Source: Acanthosepion esculentum
Taxonomy: Eukaryota > Mollusca > Cephalopoda > Sepiida > Sepiidae
DNA length: 64,000 nt
Assembly (NCBI GenBank): GCA_964036315.1
Contig: OZ038496.1
Location: 11,360,535 to 11,424,534, forward strand
Direction of reading: 5' to 3'
Shown here: positions 11,565 through 22,794 of the stretch, one piece after another
How positions within the stretch are numbered: the first letter of the stretch is position 1
Layout of the letters: every line of letters begins with the position of its first letter
Notes under the pieces: generated by a model
The model's database searches: none
Told to the model about the DNA's origin: nothing
The model's input: only the letters and a program-made list of their open reading frames with translations
Translations under genes and position numbers: made by a program

Positions 11565-12099
11565 TTACCTTCGGAGCAATTTTTGTATCAATTCCAATTG
11601 TTGTAAGAACACCAGACCTGCTTCCAGATTCGTATTATGAGCTTGAAACCTCTCTAGAATTTTATGCTTGTTCGAGATGTCAGACATTCCTCCAATCAAT
11701 CTTAGTACAATTAGCTCGTCTTCGGTAGACTTTTGATCCGAATTCATTCATAAATTTACAATATCTCGACGCTTCGTTTAATCGCTGGGCATATTGTATA
11801 ATAGTTTCGTTTGGTCCCTCTCTACTTTCGAGACATTTCGTTCTTTGCGCTGTGAAAAATCTTCTTTTTTGGGTGGCCGTACATTTCCTTTCATGATGAA
11901 TGCTGTATCTTAATACACTAAATCTTCCAACACTTTGGCATAGACCATAACAGAGATGTTTCATGGCCTCACACCAAGTCAAAAACAACTCCGTAACTTC
12001 ATTTTCTCCTACACTAGATTCGGTGTCCTTTAACTTCCTTGCTCTCACCGATACTGCGAATCATCTAAACAAGCGTTCAGCATAGTCATTCTCCTCCAT
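11565..12099 (-). pseudogene. gypsy-type gag relic
   Basis: A probable start codon lies at 12099-12097 (minus), about 33 bases inside the LTR remnant. Translation shows a stop about a dozen codons later, then MRARKLKD...FLTWCEAMKHLC and GPNETIIQYAQRLNEASRYC. In a second frame come STEDELIVLRLIGGMSD and FLQQLELIQK. The QYAQRLNEASRYC and LIVLRLIGGM boxes are characteristic of gag capsid in this gypsy group. No zinc knuckle was found. At least two frame changes separate the parts. Confidence 0.65.
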
Positions 12100-12131
12100 T
12101 GTGATTAAGTAAACGATTGGCGACGCCATAT

Positions 12132-12248
12132 TGTTATGGTCGGTATTCTCGCTTAGAGATGTAGTCTCGTCAAGAGAAGATAACTCTCCCGTAGTTAGGG
12201 CCATAATACCTTTTATACAGAACCGAATTTACATATCAATACAGTTTG
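12132..12248 (-). mobile_element. LTR remnant (5' side of gypsy relic)
   Basis: Begins TGTTATGGTCGGTATTCTCG and aligns with 9361-9478. On the minus strand the LTR ends ...CATAACA and is followed by ATGGCGTCGCC, a TGGCG-type primer-binding region like that of the element at 44747. Identity is far from perfect, so the insertion is old. Confidence 0.7.
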
Positions 12249-12249
12249 T

Positions 12250-12950
12250 ATATTTTGTCTTCCGCAAGATAAGAATGAGCGAAAACAATGGTTAAAGCCA
12301 ATACCACGAAAAATAAACACCCCTGGCAAACCAAACATTGTTGTTTTTTGAAAAGCACTTTCCAACTGATTCTGAAACTGTGGTTATTACAAGAAATCCT
12401 CTGCTTCTGTTTATAATATGCGAAATAAGGAGTTGGCACCATTTCTAGAAAAAGACGATGTCCTCATTTTGAAAACATGTACTAGAATATTGATAAACAA
12501 GATTTTGTCTCAGCAGTTACATGCTATAAATCAAACAATCAGTTGTTCATCCAATCTGCTGATTTTTCACTGGATGTATGTCATTGTTTTTTATTTATAA
12601 TTTTTGAAAACTTGAGCTTTGAATGTTACCATTCTGGTATATATACACACATGGTCTTCTCTTTCAGAAAGTCAAATATCAATGTTTTAGCACTGGTCAC
12701 AAATTAATGAAGCAAATCGTTAACTCAGTAACTTAAAAATATATAATAAGAAAAATTAAAAAGCATGTAATATCACTACACATGATTGGGATAAAAAAAA
12801 TATTACGCTTCTGACATTCTTATCAGGGCAGGTGAGTATTTCGTTACATCTCGACCATTATAGTACAGACTTTAGGATGTTTTCAAGCTACTTAGTGTGA
12901 ACTCATTACCACCATTAACAGTTAATTTTCTTTTTTTGGTGATATTTTAG
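12250..12950. other. unassigned AT-rich sequence
   Basis: No motif; short frames at 12236-12442 (minus) and 12418-12600 (plus) are unsupported. Confidence 0.35.
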
Positions 12951-12954
12951 TGGA

Positions 12955-14110
12955 ATGTTTGAAACTTAAAAGGAAAGTGTATTGTTTTAGTTGATGAAGT
13001 GTATGCCAATGTTGCTTAAAAATTAGGTTTGGCTGAAAATTTTAAGGGATTAGCCAAAACAGCATTGGGAATCATGGTGAAATGTTTAAAAAGTGGGCCA
13101 AATATTTTACTTAAAATGATCCCAGTTGCAAAATTAGAGTCAAATATTTTATATGAAAAATATAATATACTGTTGATAAATGATAAAAAAATTGCAATTG
13201 TATGTGACAATAACAGGGTGAATAAATATTTTTTTTTTTTTATTACATTGTTTTTAATAAGCGTTGGATAAATAAAAATGGCGTGTGCTTACTTTTTGAT
13301 TATTCCCGCCTTTTTTAAAAATACCGGATTACTGAACCTACTCCTGAGTTATTGTTTTATTCTGAAGGAAAACGATTAGAACAAAATGGGAAATTGTAAA
13401 AGGACTTTTGAGTATCAAAAAAACTAAATTGTTTGATCTGTCGAAATTAAATAATGTAACAACTTGCCCAAACCCTGTTGAACGACAAAATGTTTCCCGT
13501 TGTTTAAAAGTTATTTTGTGATCAAACTGTAGCTGCCATTAAAACACACCCATTATTACATGGGGTGATTCTACAGGAAGAAATTAATTCCATTGATAAT
13601 GTTATAAATTTGTAAAAATTGACTGTGTTGAAGAAATATTTGGTGATACCTCGAAATGTGATCCACTGAAAAAGGTGATATCAAATTCAAATGATGAACA
13701 TCCGCTATTTATTTATAATTTTGGAAAAATAACATAAAGAATGCGAGAGAATCAAGTAAGAAGGATGAAATTATTAACAAGGTATTAGCCTTTGTACATA
13801 GATTCAATGGCTTAGTTGATGTTTGTAGATATTAGCTAAGTAGTTTATTTCATTTTATTATGCTAGGTGAATTTACCAGAGACTATTTAGAAAATGAATT
13901 TGAAAAATAAAACCAACGTTCTGTAGATGCATATTTCATGACAGTTCAAAAGTTATTGAATGATTTCATATTGAAAAACTGAACTACTTAAATTAAACTT
14001 TAATGTCAAAGAATACAACTTTGATCCAGTCCATAATTGCTCAAAATGTGGATGGATGAAATGGGATGGAAAACATTTGTTAAGTTACCAGACCTTGAAA
14101 CCTAAATGTG
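12955..14110 (+). pseudogene. P-element/THAP9-like transposase relic
   Basis: Starting near 12980 the plus translation reads VLVDEVYANVA, like the LxxDEVxI catalytic box of P-element-type transposases. It continues LGLAENFKGLAKTALGIMVK, CLKSGPNILLKMIPVAKLES and AIVCDNNRVN. After a gap come LFDLSKLNNVTTCPNPVERQ (near 13430), DDEHPLFIYN-like, RMRENQ.RRMKLLT, FNGLVDVCR, and LGEFTRDYLENEFEK (near 13864), whose order fits the C-terminal half of this protein group. The N-terminal THAP DNA-binding domain was not seen. Numerous stops show it is dead. The family assignment rests on recalled motif order, so THAP-containing host-like genes or related transposases remain possible. Confidence 0.5.
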
Positions 14111-14119
14111 TTGAAATAT

Positions 14120-14955
14120 AATTTTCGTATAGATCAGGCTAAGCTACAAGAAAATATTGCCCCACAGAAGAGGAAATATTTGGTAATATTAGTTTTTTTT
14201 TTATTTTCAGAAATATGAACATTTTTAAAAGAAATAGATTGTAGTAATTTACAATTCCACTGGACACCACAGGGATACCAGATAATATTTTTATTTTCAA
14301 TCTTCCCACTTTTTACATGTATTTAATTGTTTAAGTTCCCAAATTATCCTGTTAATTAATTTTATGTTCTTCTCAAATTAAATTGATTTTAATTTATTTA
14401 AATATGTGTACTGATAATATCTATGCGATTGCGAATAAATCATTTCTTCATCACCTGTGAAACGGTTTGTATACGTAACAAAAATCACAATAAATTTTGT
14501 AAAGATTATCAAAAATTATTGTTTTCCTGAAATTCAAATTTTTTTAAAGTATTGTTTAGACTTTGTTGATACACAATTTAGTAAAATTGCTTTTTGATAT
14601 CCTGTAATCAATTGGCATAAACAAATTAACCCATTATTTTTAAATAGCATTGAAAATGTCTAATTTATGGTGAATAAAGAGATTTTTGTGCATTTAATTA
14701 TTTTATAGTCTTTTTGTTCTTTCTTTGTACATTTGCATTCATGGAAATGCGTTAACAATTGTATGACGCTTCCTAATAGCTAATTAACTACTTACTCGAC
14801 ATTACTAACAAGTTGCTTGCTAAAAATCGTCTCAGTAATTGTTATTTAATAGTAATTTAGGTCTTCACATGTCCGCTCCCAGTCATGAACCCCAGCCGCA
14901 TGGTCACCAGGCATAGTATAATAATCGACTTGATATGCATGCATATTAGGGCCAT
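14120..14955. other. AT-rich unassigned sequence
   Basis: Nothing recognised; probably the remaining flank of the transposase relic plus unique sequence. Confidence 0.35.
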
Positions 14956-14979
14956 AAAATGAAACCATCGCAGCTTCTT

Positions 14980-14985
14980 CATCTT

Positions 14986-15050
<65 letters not shown>
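14980..15050. repeat. (CTT)n(ATT)n microsatellite
   Basis: About 11 CTT units followed by about 12 ATT units. It sits exactly at the 3' side of the minus-strand LINE fragment that follows, which fits the simple-repeat tails of RTE-like elements. Confidence 0.85.
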
Positions 15051-15052
<2 letters not shown>

Positions 15053-15054
15053 TA

Positions 15055-15480
15055 TCTGCTGTATTTGTTAATGGGTTAGTCGATAGGCTCTCCGCAACTT
15101 CCTATCTCTTAGCTGTATTTCTTCCTTTGCTAAGGCTTCCGGTTTCCGTTCCGCTATCTATTCACACAAGCTCGTCAGGTAAGTGGAACGCTGCCGTTCC
15201 CTGTAACTGTTACTCTCAATATACTTCATGAGGGGGGGGGGTAAGTTTTCTAAGCCTTCCTTCCTCATTAAGCGCTCAAGGAATTTCAGCTGTCTTTTCC
15301 TGATTCTGAGTATCTTTCTGTTGCCATTTTAAAGACTTCTTTGTTGCTTACTCACTACGTTCATAACATTTTCAGCATCCGATTGGGGGGGACCACATTA
15401 ATTTTGCATCTATTTATTATCCTCAGACGTGGGGAGATTGTCCAGCGTTCACTGTCATATGAGATGAGGAATATATCTCA
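15055..15480 (-). pseudogene. RTE-like LINE C-terminal relic with simple-repeat tail
   Basis: Minus translation shows LRIRKRQLKFLERLMRKEGLE, matching the box in the relic at 3085-3297. Upstream is a degraded equivalent of the YGSETW region (SYDSERWTIS), and downstream LRRAY..TH just before the (AAT)n tail. The equivalent C-terminal phrase is GMWRAVIIYALKDML at 58020-58080. No endonuclease part is seen. Confidence 0.6.
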
Positions 15481-15559
15481 TAGCAATCAAGCACTATTTT
15501 CTTTGTTTCTAACGATTTTTTTCTGTTTCACAAAGCCGTGCTTTAAGCAAAACTAGACA

Positions 15560-16300
15560 GACTTTAAAAATTCGAATGGACTCAGTTTGTTCCACTTACA
15601 AAAAAATTCTTAAAAGGCTACGAAAACAAAAAACAAAAACGAATTAACAAAAAAATATGTTGAATTTCAAATCATTTTCCAAAATGGCTACGCACAACCT
15701 GTATATATCATTGATATCTTTCATTTCACAAATTTGGAAAGTTAGATCTTTGCGCTAAAACCTTGTTAATCAGGGTAAGGTTTTAAGACTTTTACTTGAG
15801 AATTCATTGCGAATTTTCCTCACATTATGTTAAATTAATATTAGAATATGTGGTGTTTAGCAGGGTCGAATATATTTAACTGGGATAATTACATGTGTTT
15901 CGGTTCAAACGAAACTAAAACCATAGACCGCAGAGTGGTATACGCTATTGAATCATTCCCATAATATTTTGGTTTAAATGTAGCTGCGACACATAACGAG
16001 ATGCAGGATGTATTTAACGATTTTTCTTTTAAAAAATGATTGGAATTCGACAAAATATAAACAGGACTAAATTCATGGAGTCAACGATGACCTTAGTGTC
16101 GATTCTTGAAGTTAGCAGCTTGATCTTAAAATATATGGTGTCGAGAGAGAAATACGATGAATCTACATTTGAAGTAACCTAAACGGTTAGCGAGGTCAAT
16201 TCATTGAATTTAAATATGAATTTTCCTGAACTGGTCGAGAGATTAATACACTGAATTTAAATTTTAGTTATTCAAAATTGGTAAAATCTATTTGTTAATA
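15560..16300. other. unassigned, weak dispersed repeat
   Basis: The segment 15840-15955 (GAATATGTGGTG ... GGTATACGCTATTGAATCA) resembles 24045-24175 (TATATGGTGCATAG ... ACTATACGCTACTGAATCA), suggesting two old copies of an unknown repeat. Confidence 0.4.
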
Positions 16301-16305
16301 TTTAA

Positions 16306-16460
16306 CCCCCCCCCCCCACAACGAGGGATGTATGTGGCAAAAGGCCGAGTTTACCGTGGGTTCTCCGAGCCCGTAGGCTCGGCCAAAAACATTCCCTTAG
16401 AACCCGCATAAACGGACGAAACTTTGCCCTTCGACAAAGCCTAGCCTGGGTTCCTCTATT
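16306..16460. other. GC-rich block with hairpins
   Basis: A C12-13 run is followed by a GC-rich segment with a perfect 7-bp stem and 4-base loop, CCGAGCCCGTAGGCTCGG (16357-16374), and a second small hairpin CTTTGCCCTTCGACAAAG (16423-16440). No known RNA was recognised. Composition contrasts with the AT-rich neighbours. Confidence 0.5.
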
Positions 16461-16563
16461 CTATTGTTAATTATGGCTTGAAAGTAACGAATACAGTTCC
16501 TAACATTTTTGACAACCAGAATGACGATCAAATTGTGACCAAGAATTTCATAAATATATTTGC

Positions 16564-16650
<87 letters not shown>
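16564..16650. repeat. (TA)n(TG)n microsatellite
   Basis: Twelve TA units followed by about 31 TG units; open frames across it encode only YIYI and CVCV repeats. Confidence 0.95.
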
Positions 16651-16653
<3 letters not shown>

Positions 16654-17115
16654 ATATATATATGAGTCTATGTGTGTCTTTATGTGTGTGTGTGTGTGCG
16701 TGTCTGGCGCGAAATAATTTCATGTGAAAAATATTTTTTGTGTTTTTCAATTGGCATTACCATTTCATTGTCCACACAGGATGAAGAAAGGGATCAGAAT
16801 CTGATTGGATCAAATTGGAGCCTGAGGTCAAAATATTCAAATTTGATTGGTTGAAAACATATGTAGCCACATACACGCGTACTGAAATAATTGTCACACG
16901 TACGCCGAAAAATCGTGCGACTCACCCATAGGCAATTATTTCCAAGAACGCGCACATGCATACATACACATACAGCGTATACGTCTATAGAAATACGTGT
17001 GTGCAACCACATACACATACACACATGCACACACGCATACACACAAACAAACGCGCGTGCGCACACACACATACGTATCTTTCTCTCTCCCCACTGTCTG
17101 CCTGTCTCTCTCACT

Positions 17116-17118
<3 letters not shown>

Positions 17119-17202
<84 letters not shown>

Positions 17203-17218
17203 GAGAGAGAGAGAGAGG
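17119..17218. repeat. (TA)n(GA)n(CAGA)n microsatellite
   Basis: Compound simple repeat immediately before a SINE; CA-rich degenerate repeat also covers 16955-17075. Confidence 0.9.
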
Positions 17219-17223
17219 GTCAC

Positions 17224-17352
17224 CCGGAGCCGGTGTAAATGGTTAGCAAGCTTGTCTCGCTAAAGCCATTGCCACTGAGTAGTGAGTTCATTCATCACTG
17301 GGCACCCCTTAATTTCTGCCTTGTGCCACGTTTAAGTTACGCTTGGAAATCA
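17224..17352 (+). repeat. tRNA-derived SINE, copy 3
   Basis: Same family as 4551-4685: head CCGGTGTAAATGG, GTTAGCAAGCTTGTCTCGCT, tail CTTGTGCCACGTTTAAG. It directly follows a GA/CAGA repeat and abuts a LINE end. Confidence 0.75.
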
Positions 17353-17364
17353 GGGTATTATATC

Positions 17365-18530
17365 CAGTGTTATTCAAGGGGTCCGTTCGTGATGAGCTGA
17401 TTGACGAACTCGGTCTTACGGAGCAGGGGGCTCGCTCAATATGGCCTTGGGCGCCCGGGTTGAAATAGGGATGAGGCATCACTCCCCTGGCTCCTGATTC
17501 GTGGGGCCTCTGGGTCGCCAAAAGACTTCGTTCAGCGGGCTAGGAAAAATCTCCAAACTGCCGACGCTGTGATGGGGAAGTCGAGACCATTGGTCACGCC
17601 TTCTTTCATTGCAGGGTGGAAGTGCTGTTGTGCAAGTTTGTTGAAGGCCTCATCGTTCGCATGCTGCAAGGAAAGTTCTTTGTCCTTAAGGCCAGTTCTG
17701 TTTGTAGCAATGTGGTACCGCAGATGATGAAGGCTGAACAATATGTGTTCTTTTGCTTACTAGGTGTTATGAGAGTCGTGATTTGGACGACGCGTCGGAA
17801 GGAATTCTATGATGGCAAGAGTTTCACTTCTCAACTGATCTTGTTCTTTAAGTATCAACTTAAAGTCAAGATTAAGGCGGAAAAGCGGCGGCTCACACAA
17901 CAGAATTTGGAATAACGTGAGTGAATCTTGCGCATTTGTGTCGAGTAAAATGGGCTGACCTAGAGTGGCATTTTGATGCCGGTTAGGTATCAGGATATTT
18001 TTCTTCCTGGGTTAAACTTGGACAACCCATCCCTAAAATTAGGCTGGTGCAGGTTTTGTTTTTTTATTCTTTTTTTTTATTTTTTCCTCAGTAAACTTAG
18101 CTAGGGTGTGTTTATTCATTGGCCCCTTTTATTTCTGTCCCTATTTTTTCTTTAGTTTAATTCCCCATCCTCCCCCCGCTCTAAGTGGTCAGTGTCGTCA
18201 GTTTTCTGGTGGACGCGAGGCGCTTTTCGTTTCTTCGCCTGTGTGTGTTTTTCGTTTATGTTGTCGTGTCCGAATGAGTGCGTTTCTGTGTGCGTTCTAG
18301 GGATGCTTGAATTTTTATTTTTTATTTATTATATTCCCGCAATGATTTCGTCTATTTAACTGATGTTTCTGCCATATTTAAGGACTGGTGGGGGGTTATT
18401 ATTAACATTATTTTGTTTAGTTATCTGTAAATAGATTATATTCATATTGTACATACTCATTGGGGATTTTTAATTTGTTATTTTTTATTCACCCCCCCCA
18501 CACACACACACACAGACAAAGAATTGTATA
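17365..18530 (+). pseudogene. LINE C-terminus with zinc motif and 3' UTR
   Basis: Plus-strand translation with frame changes gives DELIDELGLTEQGARSIWPW, then CRRCDGEVETIGHAFFHC (about 17555-17610), a CxxC...HxxxxC zinc-binding motif found near the C-terminus of several LINE polyproteins. It continues in one open frame, 17616-17915: VPQMMKAEQYVFFCLLGVMR, VVIWTTRRKEFYDG, then KVKIKAEKRRL, ending in TAA at 17913-17915. About 600 bases of T-rich 3' sequence follow, ending near a C/CA repeat at 18490. The copy is 5' truncated. The exact clade was not determined; it differs from the Jockey-like and RTE-like relics elsewhere in the window. Confidence 0.65.
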
Positions 18531-18719
18531 TATGGGGACTATTTATTTTTTTCATAGAGACCACGGGGTATTATAGTGGATGTAGTAAGAAAGGTTAGTA
18601 AGAATGCGTTGTTTTGGTGTTAGGAATGTTGTTTGTATGTTTCGGTCAGTGTTAGTGGCTAGCTAAGTTTAAAGTTAAGACAGATGGAGACGGTCCTTTT
18701 TCGAATCCCCTTTTTTAGG

Positions 18720-18885
18720 CTTTGTGCCACATTTTCTGTATGTTAAGAGAAATAAATATGTTAATGTTTAGCAAGCTTGTCTCGCTAGAACAATTACGAC
18801 TGAATAGTGAGTTTGCTCCTCACAGTGTGACACACTCTTTCGGGCATGTGCCACATCTGAGCTACGCTTGGAAAATCGCTATATA
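18720..18885 (+). repeat. tRNA-derived SINE, copy 4
   Basis: GTTTAGCAAGCTTGTCTCGC, GAGTTTGCTCCTCACAG and ATGTGCCACATCTGAGC follow in the family's order. A partial second tail (TTTGTGCCACATTTTCTG) precedes it at 18720. Confidence 0.7.
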
Positions 18886-18944
18886 TATACATGTAGGTAT
18901 AGGTCTATATAGCGATATGTTTTAATCATTTTATCGCAACTCAA

Positions 18945-19165
18945 TACAGCCACTGAGGCGTAAAGGATATGTGTAAGAAAATTATTCAGGTCGGAGAACA
19001 GTAAAAGAATAGGAAGTAAGATGGCAACCGATAGCGATTGACATAGCATTTAAATTTTTAACGACCAAAGCAAGCGGTGAGAAAAGAGCTCCACAAGGGA
19101 GAAATGAGAAAGAAGATATTGTTAGCGTAGAACTTACGGTCACATCTAGCCGTTTCATAAGTAAA
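18945..19165 (-). pseudogene. Jockey-like LINE 3' end fragment
   Basis: The segment GAGCTCCACAAGGGAG ... TTAGCGTAGAACTTACGGTC aligns with 945-1010 of the first LINE relic, in the same orientation. Confidence 0.5.
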
Positions 19166-19186
19166 ATTAAATTTTATACATACAGA

Positions 19187-19188
<2 letters not shown>

Positions 19189-19218
<30 letters not shown>
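19189..19218. repeat. (TA)n microsatellite
   Basis: About 14 TA units. Confidence 0.9.
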
Positions 19219-19221
<3 letters not shown>

Positions 19222-19549
19222 TTACGGAAATAGGAGAGCGTATAAACATAGACTTATATAAAAGGACAAACCAAAAAAAACTGTAGCTATAAGATAACGA
19301 AACAATCACACATAAATAAGTATTATTTATGGACACATGAAAAAAAGGTTTTACTCAAGCACCAACGCATACGCTGTCATATAATCATATGCACATATGA
19401 TTACACGCATACAAGAACAGAGGAAAAGATACATATTGAATCAAAGATGGATACAAGTAGTTATGCAACGACATAGAGATTCGAAATTGTAATTAAATAT
19501 TTACTAGTTGCCCCAAGACATGAGTAAAATACTTTTATTTTTAATTGAA

Positions 19550-20400
19550 AGTTTCTGTTAACCCATTTCTTCTGGTTCTTCCATTTATATTTTTTATATT
19601 TATTATTCTTTTACTTCATTTTTTCTTCTTCGTTATCGTTTTCTTCGTTTTTTCTTCTTCCTCTTTTTATTTGTTGTTCTTTTTCTTAACGTTCTTTTTT
19701 TCTTTTTCTTCTTGTTCTTTTTTTGATTTTCGTTATCTTTTTTCTCCTTTCGTCTCTTTTCTTCTTTTTGTCCATTTTTTCTCCTTTTTCCTCTTCTTAT
19801 TTTCGTTTTTTTCCTTCCTTTTTCTTCTTCTTCTTCTTCTTCTTCTTTACCTCTTCTTTTACTTCCTGTTTTTCTTCTACCTCGTCATCTTCTTCGTTTT
19901 TCTTCTTTTTATGTCTTCTTTTGTCTTCTTCTTTTTTCTTCTTCTGCTTTATTATTTTTTCATCAATTTTTCTTATACTTCCTTTTTCTTCTTCATTTTC
20001 TCTTCCTCATTATCGTTTTCTTCTTTTTTCTTCTTCCGCTTCTTTATTTGTTGTTCTTTTTCTTAACGTTCTTTTTTTTTCTTTTTCTGTCTGTTCTTTT
20101 TTGTTTTTCGTCATCTTGACCTCCTTCATCTTCTTTCAACTTTTTTCCACTTTTTTCTTCTTTTTCCTCTTCTTATTTTCGTCTTTTTCCTTCCCTTTTC
20201 TTCTCCTTCTTCTTCTTCTTCTTCTTCTTATTCTTCTTCTTCTTCTTCTTCTTCTTCTTCTTCTTCTTCTTCTTCTTCTTCTTCTTTCTTACCTCTTATT
20301 TTAATTCTTGTTTTTCTTCTACCTCGTCATCTTCCTCGTTTTTTTCTTCTTTTTTTTTGTCTTCTTTCTTGTTTTCCTTTTTTTTTTACTCTTCATCTTT
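19550..20400. repeat. polypyrimidine tract (CTT-rich), duplicated
   Basis: About 850 bases of almost pure C/T on the plus strand, rich in CTT. A roughly 375-bp unit is repeated: TTTGTTGTTCTTTTTCTTAA occurs at about 19668 and 20047, and TTTTTCTTCTACCTCGTCAT at about 19869 and 20309. Open frames of 173 and 193 codons encode only F/L/S and reflect the composition. Confidence 0.85.
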
Positions 20401-20597
20401 ATTAATTTTACCAATTTAGGATAACTCAAATTTAAATTCATCGTATTAACCTCTGTACCCTATATATTTTACAGTCAGTCTAGAAACATCAAGAATCACT
20501 AGTAAGGTCGCAGGAGATATTAAGAATCTATTCCTGGTTGTTATTTGTCGAATTTCGATTACTTTGCAAATTATAGGGAACGCACAACTGGGCACTT

Positions 20598-20712
20598 CAA
20601 CGTTAGCAAGCTTGTATTTCCGGATCAATTAAAACCGAATAGTGAGTTCGAGCCTCGTTGTGCGCCCACTATTTTCAGTTTTGTGACACATCTAACCTAC
20701 ACTTAGAGAATC
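20598..20712 (+). repeat. tRNA-derived SINE, copy 5
   Basis: GTTAGCAAGCTTGTATTTCC, GAGTTCGAGCCTCG and TTTTGTGACACATCTAACC match the family with point changes. Confidence 0.65.
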
Positions 20713-20727
20713 ACCTTATATTTACTT

Positions 20728-20800
20728 ATATGAGCACTTCGGCGTGATGCTTAGCAAGCTTCTCTCACGGGGTTACTTACGAGTGAGTTCGATCCGATAA
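20728..20800 (+). repeat. tRNA-derived SINE, truncated copy 6
   Basis: Head CACTTCGGCGTGATGC, TTAGCAAGCTTCTCTC and GAGTTCGATCC; the tail is missing. Arranged in tandem with the copy ending at 20712. Confidence 0.6.
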
Positions 20801-21084
20801 ACAAAAATAAACTACAGAACTTAAAATTGATCGATGCATTTAAATACTGCATTAATATTTAAGCTTACTTTTTAAAGGCTCTGTTACTACTTAATTTAAA
20901 GGCAATTTGATAAACGTATGTCCTTATTTTCCATTGACAGTTATTTTTATTTCATGGTTGACTTTCGATGGATTTCGCAATAAATTTTCAAAATTTATTT
21001 CAAATTTATAAAAATTGTTATCGATAAAAAATTTCGTCGTAAAAAAATCACGTTAAAAATCGCCGAAAACAATCGCCGTAATGA

Positions 21085-21535
21085 AAACCTGAGGATCCAA
21101 AATTTCAGGATTGCGAATCCTGATTCGCCACCGAATGTTTTTAATTTTCTCTCGGAGTCGGCCAGATTCCAACTTGGTTTGATATATTGGTAAAAACGGC
21201 CTGGAGGAGTAAAGTTGGAAACACGGACATTTCTATTTCTAAACATTGTAATTTGTAATATTTTTCATTTGAACATGTGCTATTAAAAGTGACATTCTTG
21301 TGTCCTTTGAATTGTTTTCATCGGTAGAAGTAAATATGCCAGAATCCGAAATCAACTGCACTAATAAAAAAACTGGGAAACCAAAATTTCTGGATTGCTG
21401 GTCCAGATTTGGCCAGAAATGTTTTTAATTTGCTCACGTTGTCAACCTGATTCCAAAATGGTATGATGTGTTGGGCCACGCCCTCTAGGAGTAAAATTGA
21501 AAAAGTGTGACACAGTGCGGCACTGACCATCGCAT
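21085..21535. repeat. direct pair of an unknown repeat
   Basis: Two diverged units at about 21095-21240 and 21380-21530 share AAATTTC.GGATTGC, GAATGTTTTTAATTT and GGAGTAAA.TTG. The minus frames (83 and 70 codons) give parallel peptides (KLKTF..ESG.AI.KFW), but no family was recognised. Confidence 0.55.
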
Positions 21536-21555
21536 TTATTATATAAATGACAAAA

Positions 21556-22792
21556 TGTGAAGGAATCGTTTATATCTGCGAAGGAATTGCTTAAATCTGT
21601 GAAGGAATTCTTTATATATATGAAGGAATTGTTTATATCTGTGAAGGAATTGTCTATATATATGAAGGAATTGTTTATATCTGTGAAGGAATTGTTTATA
21701 TCTATGAAGGAATTGTTTATATCTCTGAAGAAATTCTTTATATATGAAGGAATTCTTTATATATATGAAGGAATTGTTTATATCTGTGAAGGAATTGTCT
21801 ATATATATGAAGGAATTGTTTATATCTGTGAAGGAATTGTTTATATCTATGAAGGAATTGTTTATATCTCTGAAGAAATTCTTTATATATGAAGGAATTC
21901 TTTATATATATGAAGGAATTGTTTATATCTGTGAATGAATTGCTTAAATCTGTGAAGGAATTCTTTATATATGAAGGAATTCTTTATATATATGAAGGAA
22001 TTGTTTATATCTGTGAAGGAATTGTCTATATATATGAAGGAATTGTTTATATCTGTGAAGGAATTGTTTATATCTATGAAGGAATTGTTTATATCTCTGA
22101 AGAAATTCTTTATATATGAAGGAATTCTTTATATATATGAAGGAATTGTTTATATCTGTGAATGAATTGTTTAAATCTGTGAAGGAATTCTTTATATATG
22201 AAGGAATTCTTTATATATATGAAGGAATTGTTTATATCTGTGAAGGAATTGTCTATATATATGAAGGAATTGTTTATATCTGTGAAGGAATTGTTTATAT
22301 CTATGAAGGAATTGTTTATATCTCTGAAGAAATTCTTTATATATGAAGGAATTCTTTATATATATGAAGGAATTGTTTATATCTGTGAATGAATTGCTTA
22401 TATCTCGGAAGTATTTGTTTATATCTATGAAGGAGTTGTTCATATCTGTGATGGAATCCTTTATATATATGAAGGATTTGTTTATATCTGTGAAGGAATA
22501 GTTTATATCTATGAAGGAATTGTTTATATCTGTGAAGGAATTCTTTATATATGAAGGAATTCTTTATATATATGAAGGAATTGTTTATATCTGTGAATGA
22601 ATTGTTTATATATGGGAAGTATGTGTTTATATCTATGAAGGAGTTGTTTATATTTGTGATGAAATTCTTTATATATATGAAGGAATTGTTTATATCTGTG
22701 AAGGAATTGTTTATATCCGTGAAAGAATTGCTTATATCTCGGAAGGATTTGTTTATATCTATGAAGGAATTGTTTATATATGTGAAAGAAGG
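21556..22792. repeat. 21-bp minisatellite, 227-bp higher-order period
   Basis: Units of about 21 bases (GAAGGAATTGTTTATATCTG + T) alternate with shorter variants ending TTTATATATGAAGG. A block of units repeats with period 227: the same sequence starts recur at 21744, 21971, 22198 and at 21889, 22116. Because 21 is a multiple of three while 227 is not, open frames (KELFISV repeats on plus, NNSFIDI on minus) run through single blocks and then slip. They are not genes. Confidence 0.9.
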
Positions 22793-22794
22793 AC

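Noticed and set aside
19545..20304. Plus frames of 173 and 193 codons, F/L/S-rich, like membrane proteins
   Set aside because: Product of a polypyrimidine CTT tract; no start context, charged residues or family motif.
21556..22792. CRISPR-like array
   Set aside because: Units are directly adjacent without unique spacers, no cas genes, and the sequence is animal nuclear DNA.
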